In this document: positions 47,123 through 57,627 of the stretch, one piece after another
Position numbering within the stretch: the stretch's first letter is position 1
Layout: the number at the start of each line of letters is the position of its first letter
Assembly (NCBI GenBank): GCA_013140605.1
Contig: JABFSL010000030.1
Span: 1 to 64,000, forward strand
Reading direction: 5' to 3'
Length of the DNA stretch: 64,000 bases
DNA from: Anaerolineales bacterium
GTDB taxonomy: Bacteria; Chloroflexota; Anaerolineae; Anaerolineales; Villigracilaceae
Made by a program: the position numbers and the translations under genes
The notes under the pieces: generated by a model
Databases searched by the model: none
What the model saw: only the letters and a program-made list of their open reading frames with translations
What the model was told of the DNA's origin: nothing

Positions 47123-47524
47123 TTATTCCGCCTTCGTCTGCCGCAGGAACACGAATCCCGTGATGCCGAAGAGCAGGTGCAGGGTCAGAATGGGAAGTGT
47201 GTTCTCCCATCCGCGAAACATCCAAATCACGTTGACAACGGCGTAAGCGAAAAACTCCAGGCAGACCATCGCCCAGATGAAGAATCGGGCGCGGGCTGGG
47301 TCGCGCGTGGCAACAAACATCATTATGCTGAGAACGATGAAGACCAGCATGACAACGAAATTCATGTCCATGGATGCCGCCACAGCCAGCGCATCGCCCC
47401 TTTGCGCTGGCGGGAGTCCTCCCGCGTACATTTCAGGGTTAAAGACTGGAAGCAAAAAACCAGCCAGTCCAATCAGCATATACCACCCACCCACGATGCG
47501 TAACCACCATTTCAGTTTATTCAT
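47123..47524 (-). CDS. BphX-like four-TM protein
   Basis: MNKLKWWLRIVGGWYMLIGL...FLRQTKAE; paralog of adjacent gene. Confidence 0.55.
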   Translation of the reverse strand: MNKLKWWLRIVGGWYMLIGLAGFLLPVFNPEMYAGGLPPAQRGDALAVAASMDMNFVVMLVFIVLSIMMFVATRDPARARFFIWAMVCLEFFAYAVVNVIWMFRGWENTLPILTLHLLFGITGFVFLRQTKAE

Positions 47525-47751
47525 TTTGTCATCTCCTTTTTGTTTGAGTCATCTTCGGATGAAGTTTCCATCCAGCGTTCGAGAAAAACCGTCAGGTCAT
47601 TTAGATTCTTGAAACCGATACGTTCCTCCTTGTGCGAGTTCTGCAAACTGAACCGCCAGGTCACGTGCTGTCCCTCCGCATTACGCTCCTCCCAAACGAG
47701 CAAAACAAAGTGGTGATAACGGGGCGGGCGTACATCTGGCAAAACTGGCAT
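47521..47751 (-). CDS. small hypothetical protein
   Basis: 76-aa ORF overlapping the downstream gene by 4 bp; LLVWEERN...WRFSLQN. Confidence 0.5.
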   Translation of the reverse strand: MPVLPDVRPPRYHHFVLLVWEERNAEGQHVTWRFSLQNSHKEERIGFKNLNDLTVFLERWMETSSEDDSNKKEMTK

Positions 47752-47828
47752 GGCACTCCATTTCCGAATGTGATATTCTTGCGCTCATTGTATAAAGTCA
47801 TCGTTTAGAAATCATTTACTGGAGAGCG

Positions 47829-50783
47829 GTGGCAGGACTCAAAATTCATCTCCTCGGCGGGTTGCAAATCACACGCGCCGACATCCCCATCACTGATTTC
47901 ATCTCCAACAAGGTTCCCGCCTTGCTGGTTTATCTTGTTGTCACACACCGCGCCCATACCCGCGATAAATTGGCGTCTCTGCTTTGGGGCGAGATGACCG
48001 ATGCAGACGCAAAAAATAATCTGCGGCAGGCGCTCACCAACCTTCGCAAAGTTGCCGATGACTGCCTGACCATCACACGTGACTCGATTGAATGTACGGG
48101 GGATTGTTTTCTTGACTCAACAAAATTTGAATCGGAACTAAAAACCGCATCTTCTCTTAACCTCGAGCCTGCTTCTGTTATTCTGACAGATTCCCTCAGC
48201 CTGTACAGCGGCGACTTCCTCGAAGGCTACTTCGTCCGCGATGCACCAGATTTCGAAGATTGGATGCTGACCGAACGCGCCCGCCTGCGTGAACTCGCGC
48301 TCCAGACCCTGCACACTCTGACTCAATTCCACACTTCACGCGGGAACTTTGTTGAAGCAAAGACTTACGCCTCACGCCTGTTGACCTTTGACCCGTGGCG
48401 CGAAGAAGCGCACCGTCAATTGATGCTGCTGCAAGCGCGCACAGGTCAATTCAGTGCGGCACTCTCTCAATACGAAACCTGCAAAAAAATATTGGATAAG
48501 GAACTCGGTGTCCAGCCTTCGCTTGAAACGGCCGCCTTGTACGAACGCATTCGTTCCGCGCGCCAATCGGCGCGGCATAATATGCCCGCTTCTTCAACTG
48601 AATTCATTGGGCGAGAAAAGGAGGTTGAAAATCTGCGCCGCATTTTGGCTGACCCAAAATGCAGGTTGATTACGTTGGCGGGTTTGGGTGGCGTTGGCAA
48701 GACTCGTCTCGCGCAGGAAACCGCGCGCGCCTGCGCGGACATGTTCATCAACGGCGCGTGGGTTGTTCCGCTGGCGGCGGTTGACACGGATGAAATTGTC
48801 CCCGCGGTGGGAAACGTGTTCAACTTCCCATTTCAAACAGGCGACCACAAAAAGCAGTTGCTCAACTTCCTGCGCCAAAAGGAACTTTTGCTTGTGCTCG
48901 ATAACTTCGAGCATTTGCTTGATTCATCGGCATTCTTATCCGAGATATTAAAGATTGCCCCCGAGGTAAAAATTCTCGTCACCTCACGCGAACGGCTGGA
49001 TATTGACGGCGAGTGGGTTGTGGAACTGCACGGACTGGCTGTCCACTCAATGGAAGCGAACCAGCTTTTCGTTATGAGCGCGAAGCGTGCGCGGGCGGAG
49101 ATTCAACTCAACGAGCAGGAAAATTTCACAGTCACAGAAATCTGCTCTTTGGTTGGAGGTCTCCCACTGGGCATTGAAATGGCCGCGGCGTGGGTACGCT
49201 CGATGGATTGTGAATCCATCAGGAATGAAATTCAAAAGAATTTGGATTTCCTCGCTTCAACCAGAAGAGATGTGCCCGAACGCCAACGCAGTTTGCGCGC
49301 GGCGTTTGAATCGTCATGGAATAAATTATCGGAAGTGGAACAAAAGACATTTGCGGCGCTCTCTGTTTTTCGCGGAGGCTTTACGCGCGAGGCGGCGGAA
49401 CGCGTGGCGGGAGAGATCGGGTCACTGGTGGATAAGTCGCTCTTGCAGCGTAATGGCGAACGGTTTGAGCTGCACGAGGTGCTGCGACAATTCGCGCAGG
49501 AAAAATTAAGCGCGAAGAAAAAGGCGCGCGATGCGCACGCCGTGTATTTTGCGGAGTGGTCTAAAAAATTTAAAACGGTGGACGAGCGCGAGTCGTTTCC
49601 CGCGATGAACAGGGAATTGGAAAATGTGCGCGCGGCGTGGATGTGGTCGGTCGAACAAAAGCAGATCGGAGCACTTGCGGATATTGCGCCGTTCGCAAAA
49701 CGCTATATGGATTTGCAGGGACGCTATCGCGAAGGCATCGCGTTATATCAACATGCGCTGGATGGTCTTGAATCTTCCGCCAGCGCAGATGACTTGCCGC
49801 TCGATACGCGTGGACATTTGATTGCGCGCCTGTTGATGTACAAAGCCATTTTCGTCGCTGACGCAGGCGAGCCCGATGCTTCAGCGAAAATCCTTGATTC
49901 GTGCCTAACGTACTTCCGCCGAGCTGATGACCAGGAACAAGTTGCCGTCTGCCTGAACGGGCTTGGGAGCGCGCATCGTTATATTGGGCAGGAAAAGGAA
50001 GCGGCTGTTTGTTATTCGGAGGAATTGAAGATTGCCCGTTCGATCAACAACAAAAAGGAGGAAGCCACGGCGTTGAACAACCTCGCTCTTTCCCTTACTT
50101 CCATGGGGAAATTCGAGGAGGCCGAACGCCTGCACAGGGAATGCCTTGCCCTGCGCCGCGAAATGAATGAATACCCAGGTATTGCTTCCAGCCTGATCAA
50201 TTTGGGCGTTGTTTTATACAACCAGAACAGGTACGACGAAGCAAAACCCCTTTATTATGAAGCCATTGAAATTTCGCGCCAGTTGAATCAAACCCGCCAG
50301 CAGGCTGCCTCGCTTGGCAACCTGGGAGGGGTTTTGTTGGAGGAAGGGCAATACGAAGAGGCGCTCAAGTTGTTCCTGCAAGGCTTGGAAATCCACCGCA
50401 ACTCAGGCTATCGCTTTGGCACAGCCATTGCGCTCGATAACGTCGGCACAGCGCATTACCATCTCGGCAACGAACAGGATGCGCTGTATTACCTGAAACA
50501 AGCCATTCGCGAAGCGCGCGATATCCACTCGGACCTCATCGCGCTGGACGCGCTCGAGTTCATCGCGGCATTACGCGCCAGGAACGGGGACAAAGAGGGC
50601 GCGCTGGAATTATTCGGTCTCATCCGCAATCACCCCAAGGTGGATACTGAAACGGTAGAGAACATCGAAAAACTGTATCCGCAGGTCGTGGATGGATTAA
50701 GACCGGATGATATCCGTTCGGCGGAGGAAAGGGGCAGAAACCTTGACCTGGCAAATGTGATGATCGAAATCATCGGTAATTGA
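47829..50783 (+). CDS. SARP/BTAD transcriptional regulator with NB-ARC (STAND) and TPR domains
   Basis: N-terminal LHLLGG..ITR winged helix and BTAD; LAGLGGVGKTRLAQE P-loop; C-terminal TPRs; GTG start. Confidence 0.9.
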   Translation: MAGLKIHLLGGLQITRADIPITDFISNKVPALLVYLVVTHRAHTRDKLASLLWGEMTDADAKNNLRQALTNLRKVADDCLTITRDSIECTGDCFLDSTKFESELKTASSLNLEPASVILTDSLSLYSGDFLEGYFVRDAPDFEDWMLTERARLRELALQTLHTLTQFHTSRGNFVEAKTYASRLLTFDPWREEAHRQLMLLQARTGQFSAALSQYETCKKILDKELGVQPSLETAALYERIRSARQSARHNMPASSTEFIGREKEVENLRRILADPKCRLITLAGLGGVGKTRLAQETARACADMFINGAWVVPLAAVDTDEIVPAVGNVFNFPFQTGDHKKQLLNFLRQKELLLVLDNFEHLLDSSAFLSEILKIAPEVKILVTSRERLDIDGEWVVELHGLAVHSMEANQLFVMSAKRARAEIQLNEQENFTVTEICSLVGGLPLGIEMAAAWVRSMDCESIRNEIQKNLDFLASTRRDVPERQRSLRAAFESSWNKLSEVEQKTFAALSVFRGGFTREAAERVAGEIGSLVDKSLLQRNGERFELHEVLRQFAQEKLSAKKKARDAHAVYFAEWSKKFKTVDERESFPAMNRELENVRAAWMWSVEQKQIGALADIAPFAKRYMDLQGRYREGIALYQHALDGLESSASADDLPLDTRGHLIARLLMYKAIFVADAGEPDASAKILDSCLTYFRRADDQEQVAVCLNGLGSAHRYIGQEKEAAVCYSEELKIARSINNKKEEATALNNLALSLTSMGKFEEAERLHRECLALRREMNEYPGIASSLINLGVVLYNQNRYDEAKPLYYEAIEISRQLNQTRQQAASLGNLGGVLLEEGQYEEALKLFLQGLEIHRNSGYRFGTAIALDNVGTAHYHLGNEQDALYYLKQAIREARDIHSDLIALDALEFIAALRARNGDKEGALELFGLIRNHPKVDTETVENIEKLYPQVVDGLRPDDIRSAEERGRNLDLANVMIEIIGN

Positions 50784-50890
50784 GTTCCCATTCGAATTTG
50801 ATGATATGACGATTTCCAAGGGATGAGTGTGTTATGATTTCGAAAAATTTCATTATTCTTTCCGCATCATAAGGTTGAATTTATTCATAG

Positions 50891-51460
50891 ATGGTTAATT
50901 CCACAGTGCAAGAATCAGATCAGGGTTTGATCCACGCCTGCCGCAATGGCGATGCCGCTGCGTGGGAACAGGTGTTGAATAAATATGAACGTCTGGTATT
51001 TTCAATCCCTTTGCGCTATGGACTCGACCGTGATGCCGCCGCCGATATCGCCCAGATCACATTCACCATCTTGATGCAAAGTCTGGATGAGTTGAGGGAA
51101 GACAGTCACCTGGGGGGGTGGCTTGCAACAGTGGCCCGGCGTCATACCTGGCGTTATCTTAAACGATCCAACCGCGAAGCTCCCCTTGAAAATAATGACC
51201 TGCCCGAAATCGAACCGTTATTTGGCGATTCCGGCGGCAACCCAATCGATCAATTTGAGCTGACAGAATGGGTGGATCAGGGGTTATCCAAAATCGATGA
51301 ACGCTGCCGCGACCTCCTTCGCGCGCTTTATTTCGACACCCAACAAACTTCCTATGCGGAATTGGCAGAACGTTTACACCTGCCGCTCGGAAGTATTGGT
51401 CCCACCCGCGCCCGTTGTCTTGAACGGCTTAAACAGATTTTGCAGGAAAACCAAAGCTGA
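50891..51460 (+). CDS. ECF-type RNA polymerase sigma-70 factor
   Basis: LIHACRNGDAAAWEQVLNKYERLVFSIPLRYGL; C-terminal sigma-4 SYAELAERLHLPLGSIGPTRARCLERLK. Confidence 0.93.
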   Translation: MVNSTVQESDQGLIHACRNGDAAAWEQVLNKYERLVFSIPLRYGLDRDAAADIAQITFTILMQSLDELREDSHLGGWLATVARRHTWRYLKRSNREAPLENNDLPEIEPLFGDSGGNPIDQFELTEWVDQGLSKIDERCRDLLRALYFDTQQTSYAELAERLHLPLGSIGPTRARCLERLKQILQENQS

Positions 51461-51545
51461 AAAATATCATTTTTATTTGTATGTATTTTCTGGCCGGAGA
51501 AAAGGCATTTATAAGTAGATAACCACATACTCTGCTGGAGACAAT

Positions 51546-52172
51546 ATGGAAAAAAACCCCCTTAATTTCGAACGCCTGGCTGATTGGATGGATGGCCGTC
51601 TTTCTGAAGAAGAATCCGCCGCGATAACAAAACAACTGGAATCTGCTGATGAGGCCACCCGCAAGAACGCCGAATGGCTGAGCGTTTTCGCCAAAGCGAG
51701 AAAGGCCGCTGTTCAAACATCCCCGCCTGCCGAATTACACACAGAATTAATGCGCCGCTTTAAGGCGTACTCCCGCGACCATCAGCAACCGGGCTTTTTT
51801 AAGCGTTTGGCTGCCACATTGACCTTTGACAGCGGCATGCAATTAGCCACCTCTGGCTTGCGTTCAGCCGGGTCGTCATCCTCACAACGCCAGATCGTTT
51901 ATTCATCCGATGTGGCAGACATAATCCTAAACTTCCAACCCCGCCTCCACGATAAAAATGTTGACATCGTGGGTCAATTCCTTCCCACTGATGTTTCCCT
52001 CACTGGACCGTTCAGTATTCAACTGCTTCAAGGCAATACTGAGTTGAAATTGATCACGGTTGATGATATTGGTGAATTTAGCATTGAGTCTGTCCCGCCG
52101 GGTGTGTATACAATGATTCTGAATGCTGAACAAGTCGAGGTTTTGATTTTTACAGAGGAGATACACTTATAG
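51546..52172 (+). CDS. anti-sigma-like protein without recognisable zinc motif
   Basis: N-terminal FERLADWMDGRLSEEESAAI resembles anti-sigma N-termini; position directly after the sigma factor; C-terminal beta-rich region. Confidence 0.5.
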   Translation: MEKNPLNFERLADWMDGRLSEEESAAITKQLESADEATRKNAEWLSVFAKARKAAVQTSPPAELHTELMRRFKAYSRDHQQPGFFKRLAATLTFDSGMQLATSGLRSAGSSSSQRQIVYSSDVADIILNFQPRLHDKNVDIVGQFLPTDVSLTGPFSIQLLQGNTELKLITVDDIGEFSIESVPPGVYTMILNAEQVEVLIFTEEIHL

Positions 52173-52174
52173 TA

Positions 52175-55060
52175 ATGGCAGATATTGATGATTCAGAAAT
52201 AAGCCAGGAACTCCTTGATACCTTGTTAAATTTGCCGACCCATGACGAGAAGTCGGTTTTTTTGCATTCTAAAAACCTTCTTAATGAAGAAGGTTTGCTG
52301 CTATTATTGGATGAGGCATCCTATTTGGTGGGGAATGACCCCGGCATGGCAAGACGGCTGGCCATCCTTTGCGAGGATTTTTCCGGGAGCGTGTCTGCTC
52401 CAATCATTGTCCCACGCTCCATTTATATCCGCGCCCAGACTCATGCGATCAATGCCGAATATGAGACAGCCCTCTCCCTGATTGCCTCAGCCCGCGAAGG
52501 ATATGAGGCTTTAGGATGTGATCTTGATGCTTTACGCACCAATCTGGGACTCATTCATGTGCTTCAAGAATTAGGCCGCTATCAGGAAGCTTTGGATGCC
52601 GGCAGGGTGATCCTGGATGCTCTTGAAGATGCCATACAGCCAGAGATCGCTCAAGTCTCGCCCGAACGCAGTCAGATCGCTGCCACTGCCTACCAGAATA
52701 CAGGCAGATGCTACGAGCAAATGGGACGCTATGATGAAGCGCTCAGCGCCTACGCTTCTGCTGAGTCGCTCTTCCTTGCGCTGGATATGACCGATCGCAT
52801 CGGTGACATTAGTAATAATCGAGGCATTGTCCTCTTGGGACTGGGCCGCGGGCGGGATGCGCTAACAGCTTTTGAAAAGGCGGAATCCATTTTTGCCGAG
52901 GCTGGCGAGACGTTATATCAGGCCCAGGCTCAGATAAATATCGGCGATGCGAGTCTTATGCTTGGGAGCTACACGCATGGACTCGATTCTTTCGAGCACG
53001 CCCGCCGCCTGCTCACCCCCCTTGAGGCACTGGCCGATAAACACGTTCTCCTCCTTGATATGGCGGATGCATATTTAACCCTTAATTTAAATGCTGAAGC
53101 CTTGGATGCCTATCGGGAAGCCGATGATCTATTACGGACAGCCGGAATGACCCATGACCGGGCACGGGCATTGTGGGGAATGGGGTCAGCGCTTATCGCT
53201 CAATTGTATTTTGAAGAAGCAGGGCAAATTTTGGCTGAGGCCGAAGCGTTGTTTTCCCTCGCCAATAACATACCCCTGCTCTCGAATGTTATTCTGGAGC
53301 GGGCGTTTTTGCTCGCGGCCCGCGGTGACCGTGATACTGCCCTGTCTTTGGCTGGTAAAGCGCTTGCCCTGGTATCAAACGATGATTGGCCCATCCAGCA
53401 GGCGTATGCCCACCTGCGCATTGCCGATCTTTCGCTGCCCAATACAAAGGAAGCAGAAACACACCTGCTTAGCGCCCAGAATTTATCGGATCGACTGGCT
53501 CTGCCAAATTTACGCTCCCGACTTAACCAACGGCTTGGTCATCTGAATTTGCTGATGGGCAAACCTGAAAAAGCGCAAAAGATTCTACAGGATGCCGTTG
53601 ATGAAATAGAACAGTTGCGGGATGTGCTCAAACATGAAATGGCGCGAACCTCATTTCTTCGAGACAAGACTGCCGTTTATGAAGATCTGGTCCAATTGCA
53701 CCTTGAGCGCGAAGATAAAGAGGGGATGGAACGAGCGTATGCGGTGGTCGAGCGGGCCAAATCCCGCACACTGGTGGACCTCATTACTGGCATCGTAAAT
53801 GCCCGGGCGGCGATCCCTGCTGATCTGGAACTGGCGACCAGATTACAGTCGAGTCAGACCGAGTTGAATTCCATCTACAACGAATTATTGAGCAGCGATC
53901 AGAAAACCAATATCCAGGAAATTTATTCCCGCGCTGTCAAACTGGAGCGGGAAATCAATCGCCTGCGCCTGCAAGCCACGGAGACAGCCTCAACAGCATC
54001 CGATCAATTTGGCATTCCATTATCGCCTGACTCATTGAACGATCAACTTTCTCCCGATGCCATTTTACTGACTTACTATATCTGCGGCGATGAGGTGCTG
54101 GCTTTTGTCCAGGCTCATGGCAAATTGCAGGTTGCCCGCCGTATTTGCAGCGCCAGTTCAGTGCAGGGACATTTGCAAAAACTTGCCATGCAGTGGGATC
54201 GCTTCCGGGCGGGCGGCGATTTTGTTGCCAAACACATGCAGCAGCTTGAACAGTCAACGCGGCGCATATTGGCGGCGCTTTATGACGAGCTTGTCAAACC
54301 AATCGAGACATTGTGGAGCGGCGATCTTGATACGAACAAGGCTGCGAGACTTGTCATTGTGCCGCATGGCGCGCTCCACCAGGTTCCGTTCCATGCCCTG
54401 TTCGATGGCACTCACTATCTGATCGACCGATTTGAAATTTCATACGCGCCAAGCCAGACTGTTTGGGCGCTGTGTCAAAACCGGGCCGCGTCGGCCTCAA
54501 ACAGAGCGCTGCTGATCGGCGTGGCAGATGACTTGATCCCTGCGGCGGAAACCGAAGTATGGGCGATTGCTAGGCAAATTGATAACTCCATTGTTCATAC
54601 TGACAAGTCACAGGCCACATTGGCGACATTCCAAACTGAGGCGCCTGGCTGCAGCATTCTCCATCTGGCTTGTCATGGATTGTTCCGCGCAGATAACCCC
54701 ATGTTTTCATCGCTTAAATTACATGACGGCTGGTTAAGAGCGGCCGATATAATGCAGCTTGATCTTAGCGGGGCTTTGGTCACATTGAGCGCCTGTGAAT
54801 CAGGCCGCAGTCAGGTTATTCCCGGAGATGAGATCATCGGGTTGACACGGGCCTTTTTGGGAGCGGGCGCATCCACGTTGGTGGTCAGCCTTTGGCTGGT
54901 GCAGGATGAAACAACGGTCTCCTTGATGGAGAACTGGTACACGCAACTGAAAGATGGGACGGGGCGGGCCGGAGCTTTGCGCGCTGCGCAGCTTGCGGTA
55001 AAAGCGGCCCATCCCCACCCATATTACTGGGCGCCTTTTGTTTTAGTTGGCCAGGGCTGA
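52175..55060 (+). CDS. TPR-CHAT protein (caspase-like protease)
   Basis: TPR N-terminus; CHAT HLACHGLFRADNPMFSSL and LVTLSACESG His/Cys motifs. Confidence 0.93.
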   Translation: MADIDDSEISQELLDTLLNLPTHDEKSVFLHSKNLLNEEGLLLLLDEASYLVGNDPGMARRLAILCEDFSGSVSAPIIVPRSIYIRAQTHAINAEYETALSLIASAREGYEALGCDLDALRTNLGLIHVLQELGRYQEALDAGRVILDALEDAIQPEIAQVSPERSQIAATAYQNTGRCYEQMGRYDEALSAYASAESLFLALDMTDRIGDISNNRGIVLLGLGRGRDALTAFEKAESIFAEAGETLYQAQAQINIGDASLMLGSYTHGLDSFEHARRLLTPLEALADKHVLLLDMADAYLTLNLNAEALDAYREADDLLRTAGMTHDRARALWGMGSALIAQLYFEEAGQILAEAEALFSLANNIPLLSNVILERAFLLAARGDRDTALSLAGKALALVSNDDWPIQQAYAHLRIADLSLPNTKEAETHLLSAQNLSDRLALPNLRSRLNQRLGHLNLLMGKPEKAQKILQDAVDEIEQLRDVLKHEMARTSFLRDKTAVYEDLVQLHLEREDKEGMERAYAVVERAKSRTLVDLITGIVNARAAIPADLELATRLQSSQTELNSIYNELLSSDQKTNIQEIYSRAVKLEREINRLRLQATETASTASDQFGIPLSPDSLNDQLSPDAILLTYYICGDEVLAFVQAHGKLQVARRICSASSVQGHLQKLAMQWDRFRAGGDFVAKHMQQLEQSTRRILAALYDELVKPIETLWSGDLDTNKAARLVIVPHGALHQVPFHALFDGTHYLIDRFEISYAPSQTVWALCQNRAASASNRALLIGVADDLIPAAETEVWAIARQIDNSIVHTDKSQATLATFQTEAPGCSILHLACHGLFRADNPMFSSLKLHDGWLRAADIMQLDLSGALVTLSACESGRSQVIPGDEIIGLTRAFLGAGASTLVVSLWLVQDETTVSLMENWYTQLKDGTGRAGALRAAQLAVKAAHPHPYYWAPFVLVGQG

Positions 55061-55207
55061 CCAACAATTGTATTTTTCAGCGTTCCAACAGGCATTTACT
55101 GGATATAGTCACTATTAAAGATCCATGGAAAGGCCGTAACTTTTTGCCTCCTAATACGACAAATAAGAGAGTATACGACCAGTCTATCCTGCCTAAAGGT
55201 TACCGTT

Positions 55208-56521
55208 ATGCACACTAAATTCATTTTGCGTCACTCCATAAATGTTGCGTTGCGATTAACGGTCTTCGCAACCTTTTTATTAAGTTTTGTCTGGGTCTCT
55301 CCGACCCGTCATGTGCTTGCGGATGGGGGAAGTTTCAAGCCTGGTGAAGTAATTGTCAAACTGGACCCGCTGACTGGCGCCGAAATCGAAGATATTAATG
55401 CGACTTATGGTACAACAACGCTAAAATCACTTGACATGCTTCCTGATATTTATCTTCTGGAATTACCCTCTGGCCGCGATGCCCACATTGCATCAGAAGA
55501 CATGGGACTTGACACGAGATTGGAATTTGCCGAACCTAATTTTATTAGCCAGGCTCCCGAGGCCAATCCGCGCGGAACATCCCGCTGGAGTGGGCTGGAT
55601 CCCGCGCCCTACGTCAGCCAGTACGCTGACAGTTTGATCCATTTAAACCAGGTATCAGCTATCAGCCGTGGAGCAGGGTCCGTAGTTGCGGTTTTGGACA
55701 CTGGCGTTCAACTCGATCATCCCGCCTTATCATCCAATTTTACGCTCATACAATATGACTTCATTGATGGTGACGCTGTGCCGGAAGATATCTTTAGCTT
55801 TGTGGATAGCAATGGCAATGGCCTCGTTGATGAGGCCACTGGTCATGGTACGCATGTAGCTGGTGTTATTCATCTGGTGGCGCCTGAAGCGCAGATCATG
55901 CCGCTGCGCGTGCTCGATTCAAATGGCGATGGTGATATTTTCACACTCGCCGAAGCGATGGTATTTGCCATCAAGAATGGGGCAAACGTAATTAACCTAA
56001 GCCTGGGAACCCAGGATAAATCCGATATACTGAAAAATGTGGTTCGTGAAGCGACACATAATGGTGTTGTAGTGGTAGCGGCGGCAGGAAATTTAAACAG
56101 CAAGGAAGCCCAGTACCCCGCAGCCGACAATTGCGCCTTATCGGTAACGTCTGTCGGTCCGTTGGGAGTCAAATCTGATTTTGCGAATTTTGACGCGAAG
56201 GTTGATTTTGCCGCGCCCGGCGAATCGATCTATAGCGCCTTTCCAAAGGATGGTTACGCCTCCTGGAGCGGAACATCCATGGCAACACCTTTTGTGGCTG
56301 GGCAGGCCGCTCTGATCCACAGCCTATCCCCTGCTTTGAATCCTCAGGAGATTGCCAATATTATGGGTGAAACTTCGCACTCCCTGGATCCACTTAATCT
56401 GTTATATAAAGGAAAACTTGGCAAAGGGTTAATTGATATTGATGGTAGTCTTGAGCTTGCTCTCAACGCAACTTTCCCCATAGTCAATCACGGATTAATT
56501 GGAGCAAGCTGCATTAAATAA
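55208..56521 (+). CDS. secreted subtilisin-like S8 protease
   Basis: Signal peptide, fervidolysin-like propeptide FKPGEVIVKL, DTGVQLDHP / HGTHVAG / GTSMATPFVAG triad. Confidence 0.93.
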   Translation: MHTKFILRHSINVALRLTVFATFLLSFVWVSPTRHVLADGGSFKPGEVIVKLDPLTGAEIEDINATYGTTTLKSLDMLPDIYLLELPSGRDAHIASEDMGLDTRLEFAEPNFISQAPEANPRGTSRWSGLDPAPYVSQYADSLIHLNQVSAISRGAGSVVAVLDTGVQLDHPALSSNFTLIQYDFIDGDAVPEDIFSFVDSNGNGLVDEATGHGTHVAGVIHLVAPEAQIMPLRVLDSNGDGDIFTLAEAMVFAIKNGANVINLSLGTQDKSDILKNVVREATHNGVVVVAAAGNLNSKEAQYPAADNCALSVTSVGPLGVKSDFANFDAKVDFAAPGESIYSAFPKDGYASWSGTSMATPFVAGQAALIHSLSPALNPQEIANIMGETSHSLDPLNLLYKGKLGKGLIDIDGSLELALNATFPIVNHGLIGASCIK

Positions 56522-56586
56522 TTCACCCTGTCATGTCGTTGGTTTTTCGTAGGGCGAGTTAAATGATCTTTCCATTTGTTTGCAAA

Positions 56587-56617
56587 GGAGACACGCAAAA
56601 TGCGCGTCTCCTTTTTT
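56587..56617 (+). terminator. rho-independent terminator after subtilase
   Basis: GGAGACACGC-aaaat-GCGCGTCTCC followed by TTTTTT (one stem mismatch). Confidence 0.8.
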
Positions 56618-56775
56618 AATACATTTTGTTATCAAAAAACTTTCCGATACCAATATTCGAATCAATTCTACCAATTTGTATTTTTTGACATTCATCAGTG
56701 CATTTGTCTTTAAAGAAACGTTAACAAAGTAAATGATTGTTAATATTCAAACTTATTTTCTCCCGGAGCAACCTG

Positions 56776-57597
56776 ATGATTGACACATTATCCATTGGCA
56801 TGTTAGTTGAAGATCGGTACAAAGCCCAATCTCAACCTGCTGGCATGATTAGCGCCTTGCAAGCCTGCGGACACCGGGTGACCTTGCTCGATCCTCAATC
56901 ATCCTCATACGAAGCGGGAAATAATTCCTGGCTCAGCAAGTTTGACCTGATCATCGCCAGAGGCCGCAGCCTTGGATTGCTTTATCTACTCGCCTGGGCT
57001 GAAGCGCAAGGGGTACCGACCATCAACCGGCGCGCCGCCATTGCATCAGTCCACAACAAGGCCGAAATGGCGGTTGCGCTTGCTGGCAGAAATTTCCCCA
57101 CACCGCGCACATTCCTTGGCCCGGTTAACACGCTTACCTGTCAGGTTCCTGATTCATGCTACCCGGTGATCTTCAAGCCGATCTTCGGTGATAACAGCAA
57201 TGGATTGCGCGTTGTCCAAAACTCTGCTGAAATTGAAGGTTTGCATTGGCCTGAGGCAACAGCGCTTGTTCAACAATATTTACCAAGTGATGGCTGCGAT
57301 CTGAAGTTATATGGAATAGGTGATCGGATATGGGTTGTCCGCAAGCCGGCTTCATTTTCCCCGGACTTAATTTCCAATTCAAAACTTCAAATCGAATGTC
57401 TCCCCACCACTCAGGCATTGGGCGAGCTGGGATATGAATGCGGAAAACTTTTTGGTTTGGATTTCTATGGAGTGGATTGCATCCACACACCGGATGGCCT
57501 GGTTGTCATCGAAGTGAATGACTTTCCAAATTACACTGGTTTGACTGGCATCGGCAGGGAATTAGCCAACTACGCTGTTCATCGAGCCATACATTAA
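56776..57597 (+). CDS. RimK-like ATP-grasp ligase (paralog 1)
   Basis: YPVIFKPIFGDNSNGLRVVQ and GLDFYGVDCIHTPDGLVVIEVNDFPNYTG ATP-grasp motifs; ATG at 56776. Confidence 0.85.
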   Translation: MIDTLSIGMLVEDRYKAQSQPAGMISALQACGHRVTLLDPQSSSYEAGNNSWLSKFDLIIARGRSLGLLYLLAWAEAQGVPTINRRAAIASVHNKAEMAVALAGRNFPTPRTFLGPVNTLTCQVPDSCYPVIFKPIFGDNSNGLRVVQNSAEIEGLHWPEATALVQQYLPSDGCDLKLYGIGDRIWVVRKPASFSPDLISNSKLQIECLPTTQALGELGYECGKLFGLDFYGVDCIHTPDGLVVIEVNDFPNYTGLTGIGRELANYAVHRAIH

Positions 57598-57627
57598 TAC
57601 GGAACTATAAATCGAGGAGTAAATAAA

